From: Nemertoderma westbladi
Taxonomy: Eukaryota > Xenacoelomorpha > Nemertodermatida > Nemertodermatidae
Length of the DNA: 64,000 nucleotides
Assembly (NCBI GenBank): GCA_032718475.1
Contig: JAUCBJ010006371.1
Location: 40,395 to 104,394, forward strand
Reading direction: 5' to 3'
Shown here piece by piece: positions 34,296 to 46,396 of this stretch. Positions within the stretch are counted from its first letter, which is position 1. Every line of letters starts with the position of its first letter. Below the pieces are notes generated by a model. The model was not told the origin of the DNA and ran no database searches. It saw nothing but the letters and a program-made list of their open reading frames with translations. The position numbers and the translations under genes are program-made.

Positions 34296-37200
34296 TTAAA
34301 CGCATTCGTAAAACTTGTTGAGCTGGTTGGCATCTTCAACTGTTGGTAAGTGATTCCATGGAATGTAGTCGCCGTCAATAGTTACCATGCTGTTACCATT
34401 GGTAGCGAAGGCCCCGCTGTAGTATTGCATAACGGATTTTGTTTCATATGGACTTCCCAAGGAATTTATTGACTGTTTTCGGAATGCAAACCTAGAATTA
34501 AATTAATCACAAATGGACATTGAATTGATAATTACTCCAATTGGTTTAGTTTAGACTAAACGTTATACTATTTTTTAATTATTTGTAAAGTCTTAAGTTT
34601 ACTATAGTTACTTAATTTATAGGTATTTTGTAATAAAAGTCATTAAAAAAAATTCGTCCAATGTAATTACATAATAAATAAGAATATATAAAGATTATTT
34701 ATTTATTATTTTATAGTTCCTACTTTAAATTTTCAGGAATATTCTCCCACAGAATTCTAACGTGGTTGTCTCGATCCGGACGGCTCTGTTCGTGGAAGAA
34801 GCCGGCGGCATGGAGGAACTCGTGGATCGCCGTTCCTTTGCTATGGCAACCGTATCCTAGCGACAAGTTTTGAGACCCGCCATTTCGTCCAACCTAAAGA
34901 CCGAGTTGGATATTAAGTCGATTACAGTAATTATTATTAATATTGTGATTAATACTGTGGGCATAACGCGAATTTAGTAGCAGTGTTTGCATATGAATGG
35001 GAGAATCTTTTAGGCTCGTTAAGCCAAGGAATCCCTGTTCACCACCATGGATGATCTTCCACGGTTAACCCTTCCACTCACTCTGTTCCAAGTTACCTTG
35101 GTTCCCATTTATTGACCAGTTAAGGATGAAATCCTGGGTTGGGCTATGCTGCAGAATTTAAAGTACTGTGTCCAAATCGTGCTGCCTCTATCTAGGGAGC
35201 GAACCAGGGCTTCTAATTGGAAGCCCAGGAATGTAACCACTAGACCAAGCGGGTGCTTGTATGTATTCTAAAGATAAAAAAGGTTGGTACTTACATAAGA
35301 AGTGCAGCCGCTGCCAAGAACAACGTTAACGTAGTCGGGTTCATTAGTTCTCGGCACCAGTCGTATACACGTGTACTGAGCGAACCAAGCCTTGGCCTGG
35401 TCGACCGCATTGCGAACATCTCCGTTAGAAGTTCCATAAGTGTATGGAATTGCGTAATACTATGGAACATACAACAAATTGCAATTAATAAAGGCACCCA
35501 TCAAATACTGTAATAATAATTGGTTGTACTCGTTGCAGACTAATTATACGGAAACAGTAGCACTGTACAGCAGCAGTAGGCCTAAGTGTACTGCCGGTAA
35601 ATGAATCTTCGCCTTTTCCCGGAAAAGATGCAAAAATATTTTGAGGTATTTTTTTTAAAGAAATATGTAGTTTGCCTTTGTTTCCCTCGGTGGGGAGCTA
35701 CTGTAGGTCTATTTGAAGGGGAAAAAGTGCAATCTTATTGGTGAAATGTTGCTTACAAATAGAGTAGGTAAAGAATTTTACAAATCTACCTGGGGGGGGG
35801 GGGGGGGGGGGGTCTTTACGTCTCAGGGCCACGCTTTTGAGCCTTGGATCTTTGTTTTGTAGACACCCTTACAACTACAGTAGTATCTAATGCAAGTAAA
35901 ATTGTAATTCTGGTTGCTTTGATCCGAAATCGGTATCTTATCTGATGTCTTACGTACCACTGGTATGCTATTGATGTACCACTGATGGTACTGATTATTG
36001 ATAGTAACAATGTGTTAGCAAGCTGTATTTTTCGAGGTGTTTGTTATTATACATTTATTATAGGAAGGGATCTAGGGGTCTTTTCAAAGAACCTGTGGCC
36101 TAGTAGTTGTAGTGTCGGCTTTCACCTCGAGGTCCCAGGTTCGAATCCGACACCACGCTGATGAGACCCAGTAAGGTCGAAACGCGTACGTGGTTTGGAG
36201 AGATATGAGATATTAATTTCAAGAAAAATTACGCGATTCCTAAATTTGTACACTACCCGGTTAAAAAGTACGCATGTGATGGGATTAGTCCTGCAATTGC
36301 GCCAATAAAAGATAAGTTATTTTCGGTAAAATAAACTTATCATTCGAGGTAAAGACCCCTAGATCCCTTCCTATAATAAACTGATGGTACTGGTACACTC
36401 ACCTTTGGATACAGATATTGCGTCCATCGAATACTTGGATATGCAGAACTTCCACGACCAAGAATAGCGTCTTCTATTATGGTTCTCGTTTTCTTTGCGA
36501 GAATAATATCTCCCTGTTGAAAGTTGGGACAAACATTACAATTTACATAATTTATGTAAACATTTTAATATATATTTATATCACTGAAGACGTGTGTTAA
36601 TACACGAAATGGCCATATGATAAAAGGAATTTGTTTTACCTAGAATCGTGCCTTAGACCCTTACAACACCAATATAACTCCTCGATTTTACTGTAACTCT
36701 GTCACATTTTAAATTAGTTTTTAATTTGAAAGCTTTGGCTATAAACACCATTACTGTTTAGTCGAATCTTAATGATCCCTGCTCTAAGATATTATATTTT
36801 TTCATTATCAACCTTTTATAAGCTATAAACCCATACTGTATTGGCATTGTGAATTATCCTGTCAGCATAGGCGCCTACGCTTAGCCTTTAGCTTGATAGT
36901 CTGCCACACGCGGTCCCGTTTAGTTTCCATTATTTGGAGTTATCTTACCTACTCGGCCTGTGTAATGTGATCGAAACGTGACAGCATAACCAACCAGTGG
37001 CCTTGGCCAATTACTACCCTGCTTTCACTACGGAATTACATACTTGAGTACGGATCCGGATTTTCATTTTTTAAGGTATAAAAGGCGATGATTTTGTATT
37101 TCCTTCACTTTTTGCGAAAATGCGACTGTGACTTCCTGTGACTGCGCCATTTACTGCGGTAAATGTTTTCTGAGCTTTTAGAGCATTTTGATTTAAATTT

Positions 37201-38738
37201 ATGAATTTATGATTTATGAATTCCACCAAATCTGATAATTGTTACTAATAATCGAGAACTCATATTATTCCAACTATTTCAACTACTTAGGCGACCAATA
37301 CGGAATCTCACTTTAAGGTCATTCCCCTAAAAGGGAAAGGCCAACCTTTATACAGATTTTCGTCCACCCTTCGAACCCTAACGGGATGTGTCCAATAACC
37401 CACTCCCATTCTCACCCTTCACCCGCCGCATCGCACCCCCAAATCACGCAGCTTCGTTCACAATATTTTAACACAATAATTACGCACTTGGAAAATCGCA
37501 TTCGGATTTGATGCTTCCTGAAATGCTATGTATGTCACGTATTGACAATGAGGGATACAGTAGTTGCTGCTGACATTCAATATTAGCCGATATTAAGTTG
37601 GCCTACAGTACTGTCTTCGGAAATCATACAACCTGATAAGGCAGTTCTTCTCCCTCAGTTACGCATTCACATATTGGGCAACCGTGTTCGTTGTTCTTCC
37701 ATCCAAACAAGCAATCCACTCCGCATTCATCAGCTACAAACGTCGAGTCTTTACAGTTATCAGCTACAGCAGGATCAAGTTGGTGTTGTAGTTGGTTTTC
37801 TACAGTGAAATAAATATTCAGCCAGGATTTTTAAGGGTGGTGGAGGAGGGGGGGGGGTGCGGTGATGGTAGTAATTAAATACAGAAATGTCGCATATAAT
37901 GCATAGTAGCGGGGGGCCTACCTACAGTATACTTGATTTACTTTTAATACTGAGCTAAAATTTTGGACAGTAAAAAATGAGAGACTCGTTTTATACCAGA
38001 CAGAAGTAATACATTCATTATTAAGTATTAATTTTATTTAAATTTTAAAAATTAACTTCAATTTGCTCTACCGATAAGACTATAATATGTATATAGGTAC
38101 AGTACAGTAGGCCTACTGTACCTCCACATTGTTCACAAATAGCGTTATGGTCGAAATTGCCTCCCTGTGAAATATCCCCCGTCATGATCGCCCAGCGCGT
38201 AGTGCCTCCCCGGGCAAAATTGCCTTGCAGAAGTGTCCCCTTCCGAGCCAAATGCACGTACCTCCATTGTAACTAGTAACTGAATAACTATTCTTGTCGT
38301 ATTCTTGTTTAAATCACCCATTGTATATGTTTTTTGTTAATATTCTATCAGTTTTTTTTAAGTTTTTTGCACCGTATAATTACATAGTTTTGGTACAACA
38401 GTACTTTAGCCTAACTTTTAATTGGCATAATAATAATAATAATAATAAATGTAACCTGTTCCTTTCCTTCAATATGTAACTAAATCGTTCATTTTTTGGT
38501 TAGAATAGCCTGCCAATTTTTATTGCATTGCATTTTAACAAGTTGTATCGTTATAGCGATCCTGATACAGTACGTACAGTATACTGTATTGCTTCAGAAT
38601 TAATTATCCAAACAAAGACATTTATCATTGAAAGGTTGTAATGTAATTGTAATTTTTTTAATGTAATTTTTTGGTATAATATAACTTACCGCTAGCTGAA
38701 GCAAGACAACAGAATGCAAGAATAACAAAAAGTTTCAT
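34296..38738 (-). CDS. Secreted astacin metalloprotease with an antistasin-like domain
   Basis: Six exons: 38738-38690, 37799-37633, 36513-36403, 35459-35295, 34893-34724 and 34491-34296, all GT-AG with matching phases, giving 285 residues. Signal peptide MKLFVILAFCCLASAS. Exon 2 encodes an antistasin-like module (CGVDCLFGWKNNEHGCPICE). YQGDII across the exon 2-3 junction fits the aspartate-switch motif of astacin propeptides; the mature enzyme probably begins near AILGRG. The zinc-binding helix is HEFLHAAGFFHEQSRPDRD, and the Met-turn is SVMQYY with Gln where His is usual. Four cysteines (TCIRL, GSGCTS, GYGCHS, YECV) fit the two family disulphides. The protein ends right after the catalytic domain, without CUB or EGF modules. 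The exon 5 donor (GTAGGA) is weak, but phase and sequence support it. Introns contain a TIR element (36055-36379) and a SINE. Confidence 0.88.
34993..35259 (-). mobile_element. tRNA-derived SINE, family A, copy 2
   Basis: In the astacin intron 34894-35294, same orientation as the gene. Matches copy 1 (12172-12439) over its whole length, but the box B region is more decayed. I see no clear target duplication. Confidence 0.78.
36055..36379. mobile_element. 325-bp MITE with a tRNA-Glu-like insert
   Basis: Perfect 29-bp terminal inverted repeats (left 36055-36083, starting TTATTATAGGAAGGGATCTA; right 36351-36379). Inside at about 36096-36162 is a tRNA-like stretch with GGCCTAGTAGTTGTAGTG, a CTTTCAC anticodon-loop-like motif and box B GGTTCGAATCC. 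It lies in the astacin intron 35460-36402, ending 24 bp from exon 3. Confidence 0.8.
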
Positions 38739-40489
38739 CGTTAAATTTGTCTACAGTGATATGGTAATGTTTATTTGTGACCAATAGTGTTGTCGAGGTT
38801 GTTGAGAAATACAACTTTATTTTTATACTAGAATAACCATTTGAATTTCTACTATATTTTTTGCGATAAAATAAATATGGCAAGAGATAAGGTTTGCATT
38901 AATTAGTAAGTTGAATTCGTTCATTGCAGTTTGTCCAACCAATATAGATAATGCAGCAGTTTAAATTTCAAAAAGCATCTCAAATTGTTTTACTGAATAG
39001 GCGGCTAATACTTTGAAGAAGCCGCATAATGCTAATTTCCCAGGATATTTAAGTTTATTCGGTTGATGACCCCTTAAACTCATGTTCTAATTACTTGAAA
39101 AAAAGATTAGGATTAATTAACTTTAATGCCAATGTATTGTAGGCCGCACGTTCTGTACGTTTATTTGCCGTGCCGAATCCGCGAATCGCGTTTGTTCTTG
39201 ATATCTTAATAATGGTGGTGATGAAAGGTTTTAATTTAGTACCGATCACTTAGTAAGGAGTTTACGGCAGCCATCAAGGCTCATAATGATATCCGAAAAG
39301 AAGCGACTTATAAAGCATCACATGTGAAAACATGTGCATCTTGGTAACGCGCATTATCTTGTCAGGTATTTACTTTTCGTTCGTAATTTTATTGAAGTTT
39401 ATGACGAATACGTATTTGTAAAATATATTTAAAATCTTTTTAAATTTATTTTTTAAATCGTACGATCCACACCTCCATGCATGGTCACGCTTCCGCCTTC
39501 CACAAACCTACGTTGGTGGGGGTGCGTGGGGGGCAGGTGCATATGCGTTCCCGTAGATCAGAGAACACCTTGTCTGTGATTGCTCTGTGACTAACAACCA
39601 TCAAAGCGATGGTGCCTACTGCGTCTTTGTCAATTCTGGACATCCATCAGTAAATGTGTACTTCTAGAAACAGCTTTGCTGCAATATAATTGACGCGGCA
39701 CGTCAATTATGACGCGCCTCACCGACAGTGCCGCCGGCACTGTCGGCAGCATTGACTGTCAAGCATTATTATACTGTTCACAAAATTACGAAATACTTTC
39801 ATTGCGTTCGTTTTTTCTAACAAAGGCTCTATTTATGTGAAATTAAGATTGAAGGCCTACTTTTTTATTCGGACGTCCCTTCGTCATTCGTCCCATTATC
39901 TAGAACCCTCGACCCAATATGTTTATTTATTTATCTTGAGTTTATGAGTTTGTTGTGGGCCATCGCCACATTACTGCATTAATTCGGTCATAATTATGCA
40001 AACTTTCTGTATTTGCTAGGAACAAATATCTAAAGTACTTTTAGTCAAAGCTGTAAGCCTATACTACACACAGACTGTCGGACACACTACAGTACTACCA
40101 GAGACTACTGAGTACAGGAGTAGGCCTACTGAGCTACGGTAGGTATATAATAATAGCTGCACTGATTTGACTGCGATAGGCACCGTCTGACCGGTACTGC
40201 GGTATGCACCTTCCACAGTCTGCGGTCTGAGAGTACAACTAACAGTGCAGTTGCAGAGTTGGTTATATCGTGTTTCAGCTTCAGGGCCTCATTTTATTTA
40301 CCTGTTTCTGTGTTTACCGGTCTGCCACTGGCTGACTGGCGGTGTCTTCCGTTGTCGTTATACAGTGTACTCTACTCAGTACTGGTACTGCAGTACTGGT
40401 GTACCGATTTCCGCCTCACTTTGCACTTTACTGTCAGTCCGGTAACGTCGCACCTGCTGACTGTCAGACTGTAGGACTGTCTGATACAA
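38739..40489. other. Intergenic between divergent astacin and septin genes
   Basis: The two genes face away from each other, so both promoters should lie here. A TATA-like TATATAATAATA is at about 40145, 340 bp before the septin ATG. A 12-bp-stem hairpin (CCGACAGTGCCG with its complement) is at 39722-39746. The last 250 bp contain many CAGTACTG-type motifs. No other gene seen. Confidence 0.5.
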
Positions 40490-41737
40490 ATGAGAGAGAG
40501 AATGACAAGCACTGACACCCGAGAACTTAAACTGGATGGGCATGTCGGTTTCGACAGCTTACCGGATCAACTCGTCAACCGTTCTGTCGCCCAGGGGTTC
40601 TGCTTCAACATCCTCTGCATCGGCGAGACAGCGCTGGGCAAGTCAACCCTCGTAGACACCCTTTTCAACACCCACTTCGAGAGCGAACAATGCTCCCACA
40701 AACTCCCCAAAGTGGTTATTAGAGCGGCTTCGCACGACCTTATAGAGAGCAATGTCCAGCTGAAACTAACTGTGGTTGATACGCAAGGGTACGGCGACCA
40801 GATAAACAAAGAGAACAGTTACAAACCCATAGTTGATTACATCAACGAGCAATTTGAGAAATATCTTCAGGAGGAGTTGAAGATCCAACGCAATATGTTT
40901 AGTTTCCACGACACCCGTATTCACATGTGTCTCTACTTTGTGAGTCCCTCTGGCCACGGCCTAAAAGCCCTCGATTTAATTACTTTGAAGAAACTGGACA
41001 GCAAGGTGAACATCATCCCACTTATAGCGAAATCAGACACAGTTTCTAAGAACGAGTTGCACAAATTTAAGATAAAGATTATGAGTGAGTTGGTTTCTAA
41101 CGGAATCCAGATCTACCAGTTCCCAACCGACGACGACAACGTTGCCGAGCTCAACTCCCAGATGAACGGGCATCTCCCATTCGCCGTGGTCGGAAGTATC
41201 GACGAGATCAAGACGGGTACCAAGACCGTCCGCGCGCGTCAGTATCCCTGGGGCGTCGTTCAGGTCGACAACGAAGCCCATTGCGACTTCGTTAAACTCC
41301 GCGAGATGGTGTTGCGCACCAACCTCGAGGACCTGCGAGAGTCCACGCACACCCGGCATTACGAGTTGTATCGCCGCTGTCGACTGCAGGAGATGGGATT
41401 CGCCGACTCCACCGGTGATAAAAACTTCTCTTTGCAGGAAACTTTCGAAGCTAAAAGACAACAACATTTGAAGGAGTTGCAAAACAAAGAGGACGAAATG
41501 AGACAGAAGTTTATAGTTCGTGTTAAAGAAAAGGAATCCGTGTTGAAACAGAACGAGAAGGAATTACACGCGAGGTTCGACGCTATTAAAAAGGAACACG
41601 CGGAAGAGAGGCAACGATTGGAAGAGAAGAAACGCATTCTGGAAGAGGACATGGCGAGCTTCCAGAGACGCAAGGAGGCTGTGCGACAAGCGCAGGAAGC
41701 GGCTCATGCCGCCTCCTTAAAGGGGAAGAAGAAATAG
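40490..41737 (+). CDS. Septin, SEPT6/8/10/11 group, intronless
   Basis: A single open frame of 415 residues, the usual length for the group. Septins are GTP-binding proteins that polymerise into cortical filaments; SEPT6-group members sit inside hetero-oligomers and are generally GTPase-inactive. Diagnostic segments are [20 protein letters not shown] near the N-terminus, P-loop GETALGKS (45-52; group norm GETGLGKS), G3 DTQGYGDQ (97-104), G4 AKSD (180-183) and the septin unique element (about 249-300, with RARQYPWG and [11 protein letters not shown]). A charged coiled coil covers about 315-405. The region where switch I should be has no Thr, as expected for this group. An ATG at 40502 is an alternative start. 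There is no intron, and A-rich tracts follow the stop (about 41866-41883), so a retrocopy is possible, but the frame is intact. Confidence 0.93.
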   Translation: MRERMTSTDTRELKLDGHVGFDSLPDQLVNRSVAQGFCFNILCIGETALGKSTLVDTLFNTHFESEQCSHKLPKVVIRAASHDLIESNVQLKLTVVDTQGYGDQINKENSYKPIVDYINEQFEKYLQEELKIQRNMFSFHDTRIHMCLYFVSPSGHGLKALDLITLKKLDSKVNIIPLIAKSDTVSKNELHKFKIKIMSELVSNGIQIYQFPTDDDNVAELNSQMNGHLPFAVVGSIDEIKTGTKTVRARQYPWGVVQVDNEAHCDFVKLREMVLRTNLEDLRESTHTRHYELYRRCRLQEMGFADSTGDKNFSLQETFEAKRQQHLKELQNKEDEMRQKFIVRVKEKESVLKQNEKELHARFDAIKKEHAEERQRLEEKKRILEEDMASFQRRKEAVRQAQEAAHAASLKGKKK

Positions 41738-42706
41738 ACACAATGTTTTGGTTATATATAAAGGTCGTTATCTATTATGCGATGCATCGGTTTAGTTTCT
41801 TGTTTCTTACTGTAGTTATTTATATCATTTGGACATTATTTTATTAACTCCACAAAATCCTATAGTGAATAAATAAAAAAAAAACGAATAAATATAGAAC
41901 TATGATGTTGAACCAATAATTTTGTTTAGTTAAGTAAATCATTCAGTGGACTTACTATCTTATTTTTTATTTATATTATTGTTTTTTCCTTATTTTTTTT
42001 TCGATTACTGAAACGTTGTGATTCCAACACTTTGTTCCCTAACTTTTGGCGTTACTTTCTTCTTTATTTGCAGTTTGTTCACACAAATGTGCAGTGTTTG
42101 AGTGTAGCAACGACACCAACTCTTGTGCTTTTCTACATGTAAAGAGACTTTATCTCTCAGACTCATTTGAAGCAATCCGTTTACCTTCGCTACGTAAATT
42201 TTCTTCGTTATCGGACTAAATCTATACTTATATTATTATTTGTGTTGTTAATATTTGTCGCGGTAATTTATACCCTGATTTCAGTTTGATTAGGACTCTT
42301 GTTGAGTTTTTTTTATCCATAACATTATTGTGTTCGTTTCATTATAGTTAGCTAATTGTATGTTCATTACTTTACGTGTCAATGTGCTCGTATTTAATTT
42401 AATTCAACTCAAATAATCTAAATGTTGTTGCTTTCCAAAGTGTCTAATTATATCAATTAAAAAAAGTGTTAATAAAGTTGAACAGGTTTGTTAGTGATTC
42501 TCTGGGATGTATTCTTACATTGACACCGCTATTCATTATGAATGTAAAGTAGTACAAACTAAATAGCGTGCAACTATCGAGCGCCTAACAACATGCATAT
42601 AGTCCCTAGTTGCGCAATAATTAGAGGTCGGTTGGATTTTAAATGACACGATCTAATATCCCATTTCTGAAAAAGGTCCTGTCAATGCCGTTAACAGAGT
42701 TATAAA
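41738..42706 (+). other. Septin 3' UTR and flank
   Basis: AATAAATAAA followed by an A tract at about 41866 and another AATAAA at about 42471 are candidate poly(A) signals. The rest is AT-rich, with no gene. Confidence 0.55.
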
Positions 42707-43712
42707 GGGTCGTTTGCACAATAAGTGGCCAAATTGCGTCCCATGTAATTTCGCCATTTTATAAGCCATAACTCAGGTGAAAATAACCAAAACCATATAG
42801 TCATATACACCTTTATATATTTCTATAGAGCGAATTTTTGCCCATTTTTTGGCATTGGTTTTAAGCATGAAAATAAATTTTATGCGATGTCCCATTCTAT
42901 GTTTTTGAGATACAAACAATCATAACCAAATGTTAGTAGTAACTACAGTATATATCGGCCAAAAGCTTATTTCGAGATCTACAATCTAGTACTAGTCGTT
43001 ATGCGGGTACTTCTTTAAAATTTGTTTTTGAAGCAATAAAAAATGCTATAAATTCGTTTTTAGAAATTTTTTCATGTGTTGTAACGCTCGTTTTTTAAAG
43101 ATAACTTTTTAGTGTGAAATGTGTATGTGTCAAAGTAAGTATTTTCCGAAAGATAATTTTATTGGCTATCCGTATATATACGATTGAATGCGAAACGATT
43201 AGTCTAACAGAATTTATGCCCAAAAGTTAACCCAGCAGTTTTTTTACGTTATTGGAAATGTCCCTCTTGTAACGCCCTTATTTTCGCCTTTTGTATTTTT
43301 GGACCGTTTCTGAAGGCGCTATCTAATGACATACAAGGTCAAGCCTAGAGATTGCTAAGCATGTCCCCAATTGTCCTGCATGTAACGGTATGCAACGCAT
43401 TGTAACGGTGTCTCACTTGTAAAGCATGCACAGAAAAATGTAACGCAAAGAAACTGTCGTTACACTTTCATTACAGATGAGACATGTCCAAAACGTAACG
43501 CATGTTTAAACAAGGAAATTGATATAAGACAAAGCGTTACCGACGAGTCATACGTTTTTCGTCCATAACTTTTTTACTATTGGTAGAAAAAATGAACCAC
43601 TATGAAATTTGAAATCAGCACGCTAAGGGCTTCCGAAAGTATGATTTGATAGGGTTGGTGGCGAAATTTTTTTTTTAACATTGAATTTGGCCACTTATTG
43701 TGCAAACGACCC
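42707..43712. mobile_element. 1-kb non-autonomous TIR transposon
   Basis: Perfect 29-bp terminal inverted repeats: left 42707-42735 starts GGGTCGTTTGCACAATAAGT, right 43684-43712 is its exact complement. AAA flanks both sides and may be a 3-bp target duplication. The interior is non-coding, with repeated TGTAACG motifs at about 43080-43560. I cannot assign a superfamily from the ends alone. Confidence 0.85.
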
Positions 43713-44348
43713 AAAGTATATTTGCTTTTAGAGCTAGAGTATAAGGATTCAGCAAATTAATCTGTATAACTACTGAGGCCGTAGGCCGAAGTAGTCCCGT
43801 GTGCAACCCGTGCAACCCGTATGCAACCCGTGTCACCATTATTCTGCCTTTGTATAGCAGTTTTATAGCTGTTTTATAGCTGTTTTGGCTGTTGTTTTAT
43901 GTTCTGAAACATATTTCCGACTCGGTACATGTTTAATTTTTATGGTAGCTAGTGTTTTCAATAGTAGTTAGTGTATTCATAAAAATGGTACAGTAGCTAG
44001 TGTTTTCAAAAATACCAACAAATCGTATTATTATTATGAATATCCATAGTAAAGTTGGCATCTTTATTAATTTACCAGTGAAAAGAGTCTAGTATTGAAG
44101 AAAATAAAATAACGCTATTTCTGCAACAATTTATTAAATAGATAATGAAAAAAAAAAACAGTAGTTGCACAGATTCGGTCGTCGTTCTTATGTTAGAGTG
44201 GAGCGATATTAATTCAAGGAAATGGATTTAAATTCTACGCAAGGCTTGAAAAAATTGAATATGCGTGTTTGTATTAGAACAGGTTTCTTAAAAGTACAAA
44301 GTATGCTGTCATGTTGTTCGTTCAATATGCTCTAATTAACAATAAACA
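43713..44348. other. Intergenic
   Basis: AT-rich. At about 43755-43800 there is a diverged copy of part of the following palindrome (ACTGAGGCCGTAGGCCGAAG), then a short GCAACCCGT repeat. No gene seen. Confidence 0.6.
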
Positions 44349-44674
44349 CAATATTGCAATGTTCTAAAGTTAATATACGGAAATAATAACCTGAAGCGAA
44401 TAAAACTGAATAATCACTGATGCCGTTCCAGAAGCAAATTAACCTGTATAATTACCGAGGCCGCAGGCCGAGGTTATTATATTAGGTTAATTAGCTGAAG
44501 GAATAATACCTTCAGCCTTATCCTTCAGCAAATTAACCTAATATAATAACCTCGGCCTGCGGCCTCGGTAATTATACAGGTTAATTTGCTTCTGGAACGG
44601 CATCAGTGATTATTCAGTTTTATGCGCTTCAGGTTATTATTTCCGTATATTAACTCTAGAACATTGCAATATTG
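44349..44674. repeat. 326-bp near-perfect palindrome
   Basis: Left arm 44349-44492 and right arm 44531-44674 are reverse complements over 144 bp with about two mismatches. The 38-bp centre itself contains GCTGAAGG / CCTTCAGC stems. The arms include GAGGCCGCAGGCCGAGGT. It could form a long hairpin or cruciform; foldback transposons look like this. Confidence 0.95.
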
Positions 44675-45918
44675 TATGTATAGTCCGTTCTCGAACAGAC
44701 AATAATTATAGGTCACCTATAATGTCAACCCTAAATCATAAAAGTATCTTCTTAAATTTGCGTTTATTGTCATAAAAAGTTGCAACCTAAGTAACTTAAA
44801 ACGACATGCGACACTATTGAAGTGAAGATTTTATTTATTCCACATTGGATAAAATTTGTACATACATTAAAACAATAAATAAATACCTTTATAAATAATA
44901 CGGCCACCACATACGGTTGCTCGACTTTCCACGATTTCTCCAGAGCGCAGCTTTTGCAGCTCCCCCACGTGATCAAAGTCCGCGGATTCTACTATAAACT
45001 TTGGTGCGGTCTAAGTAAATTCGCGTCAACAACCAATATACTTGAGGCGGTTGACAATGGAGACAACTCCAGTATCAACCTCAAATATTTATCGGGCCAG
45101 CGGCGGAGGGTGGGAGCGCAGTTCCTTTCCAACGGCTTCCATCACAAACTCTGCAGCTCAACAAGATGCTGGCGGCCCACCCCTGCATGTATTTGCCGCC
45201 TATGCAGCGGTCAGGCGTCCACTGCCGCCCATGCGATGGGCTGCAATGGGCTGACCAACGTGGCTCGCCCCACAACCCTCAGCCTCGCATTCCACCTTCA
45301 GCAAATATAAATATTACAATACCCGATTTTATTTAAATAATAACCCCCTAATATGTGGCTGTGTAATTAATATTTATATCTATTTTATTTATTTTTATAC
45401 AGTATTACTGTATTAATTTTTATAAACTACTTATTTTACTTATCCGTTGGATAAATTAAATGCCTTTATATCAAAACAATAAATAAATAAAATCGGATTA
45501 AATTATGGCTGTAGCTACTGAAACTTTTAGTCAGGTGCGCGATTATTGATTCATGAGAGGCCAATTAATTTGTAAAAATCATCTTACAATATTTCTACTA
45601 AAGTTATCTATTAATATTTTACACGTTTTTAATTGCCAGTGTTCAAGCGGGAAATCGATCCGAAATTTAATCTGAATTGAATTGTTGAATACAAGATCGA
45701 GCTTATGGCGCATTTTAGAACTGCTATGATCCATAACCAAAACCCGACAATATCACAACTTTTGACCAGCTAAACAATATTACAGCTACTTACAGTTATG
45801 GTGTATTTATTCAATCGAATAGAAGGCTTCCAGCTGAAGCAAATACATTCAACATTCGAATGGCCATATTTTACGACGATATTTAGTTTGCGTTAATATT
45901 TGGAATGAGCAATGAGAC
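44675..45918. other. Intergenic with a GC-rich block
   Basis: The block at about 44930-45300 is much richer in GC than its surroundings and has open frames on both strands, but no frame gives a recognisable protein. AT-rich flanks contain similar AAACAATAAATAAAT motifs (near 44870 and 45475). Origin unknown. Confidence 0.5.
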
Positions 45919-46396
45919 TTAACGCTCTTTGGGAGGTAACGCTCTTTGGGACCTAACGCTCTTTGGGACCTAACGCTCTTTGGGACCTAACGCTCTTTGG
46001 GACCTAACGCTCTTTGGGACCTAACGCTCTTTGGGACCTAACGCTCTTTGCGACCTAACGCTCTTTGGGACCTAACGCTCTTTGGGACCTAACGCTCTTT
46101 GGGACCTAACGCTCTTTGGGACCAAACGCTCTTTGGGACCTAACGCTCTTTGGGACCTAACGCTCTTTGGGACCAAACGCTCTTTGGGACCTAACGCTCT
46201 TTGGGACCTAACGCTCTTTGGGACCTAACGCTCTTTGCGACCTAACGCTCTCTGCGACCTAACGCTCTTTGGGACCTAACGCTCTTTGCGACCTAACGCT
46301 CTCTGCGACCTAACGCTCTTTGGGACCTAACGCTCTTTGGGACCTAACGCTCTTTGCGACCTAACGCTCTCTGCGACCTAACGCTCTTTGGGACCT
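45919..46396. repeat. 17-bp minisatellite
   Basis: About 28 copies of TAACGCTCTTTGGGACC, with GCGACC and CTCTCTGC variants that recur together, indicating a small higher-order unit at the right end. Intergenic. Followed by a 15-bp poly-C run (46433-46447). Confidence 0.95.

Noticed and set aside
36096-36162. Possible tRNA-Glu gene
   Set aside because: Box A and B are present, but the acceptor stem and anticodon stem do not pair well, and it lies inside a TIR element.
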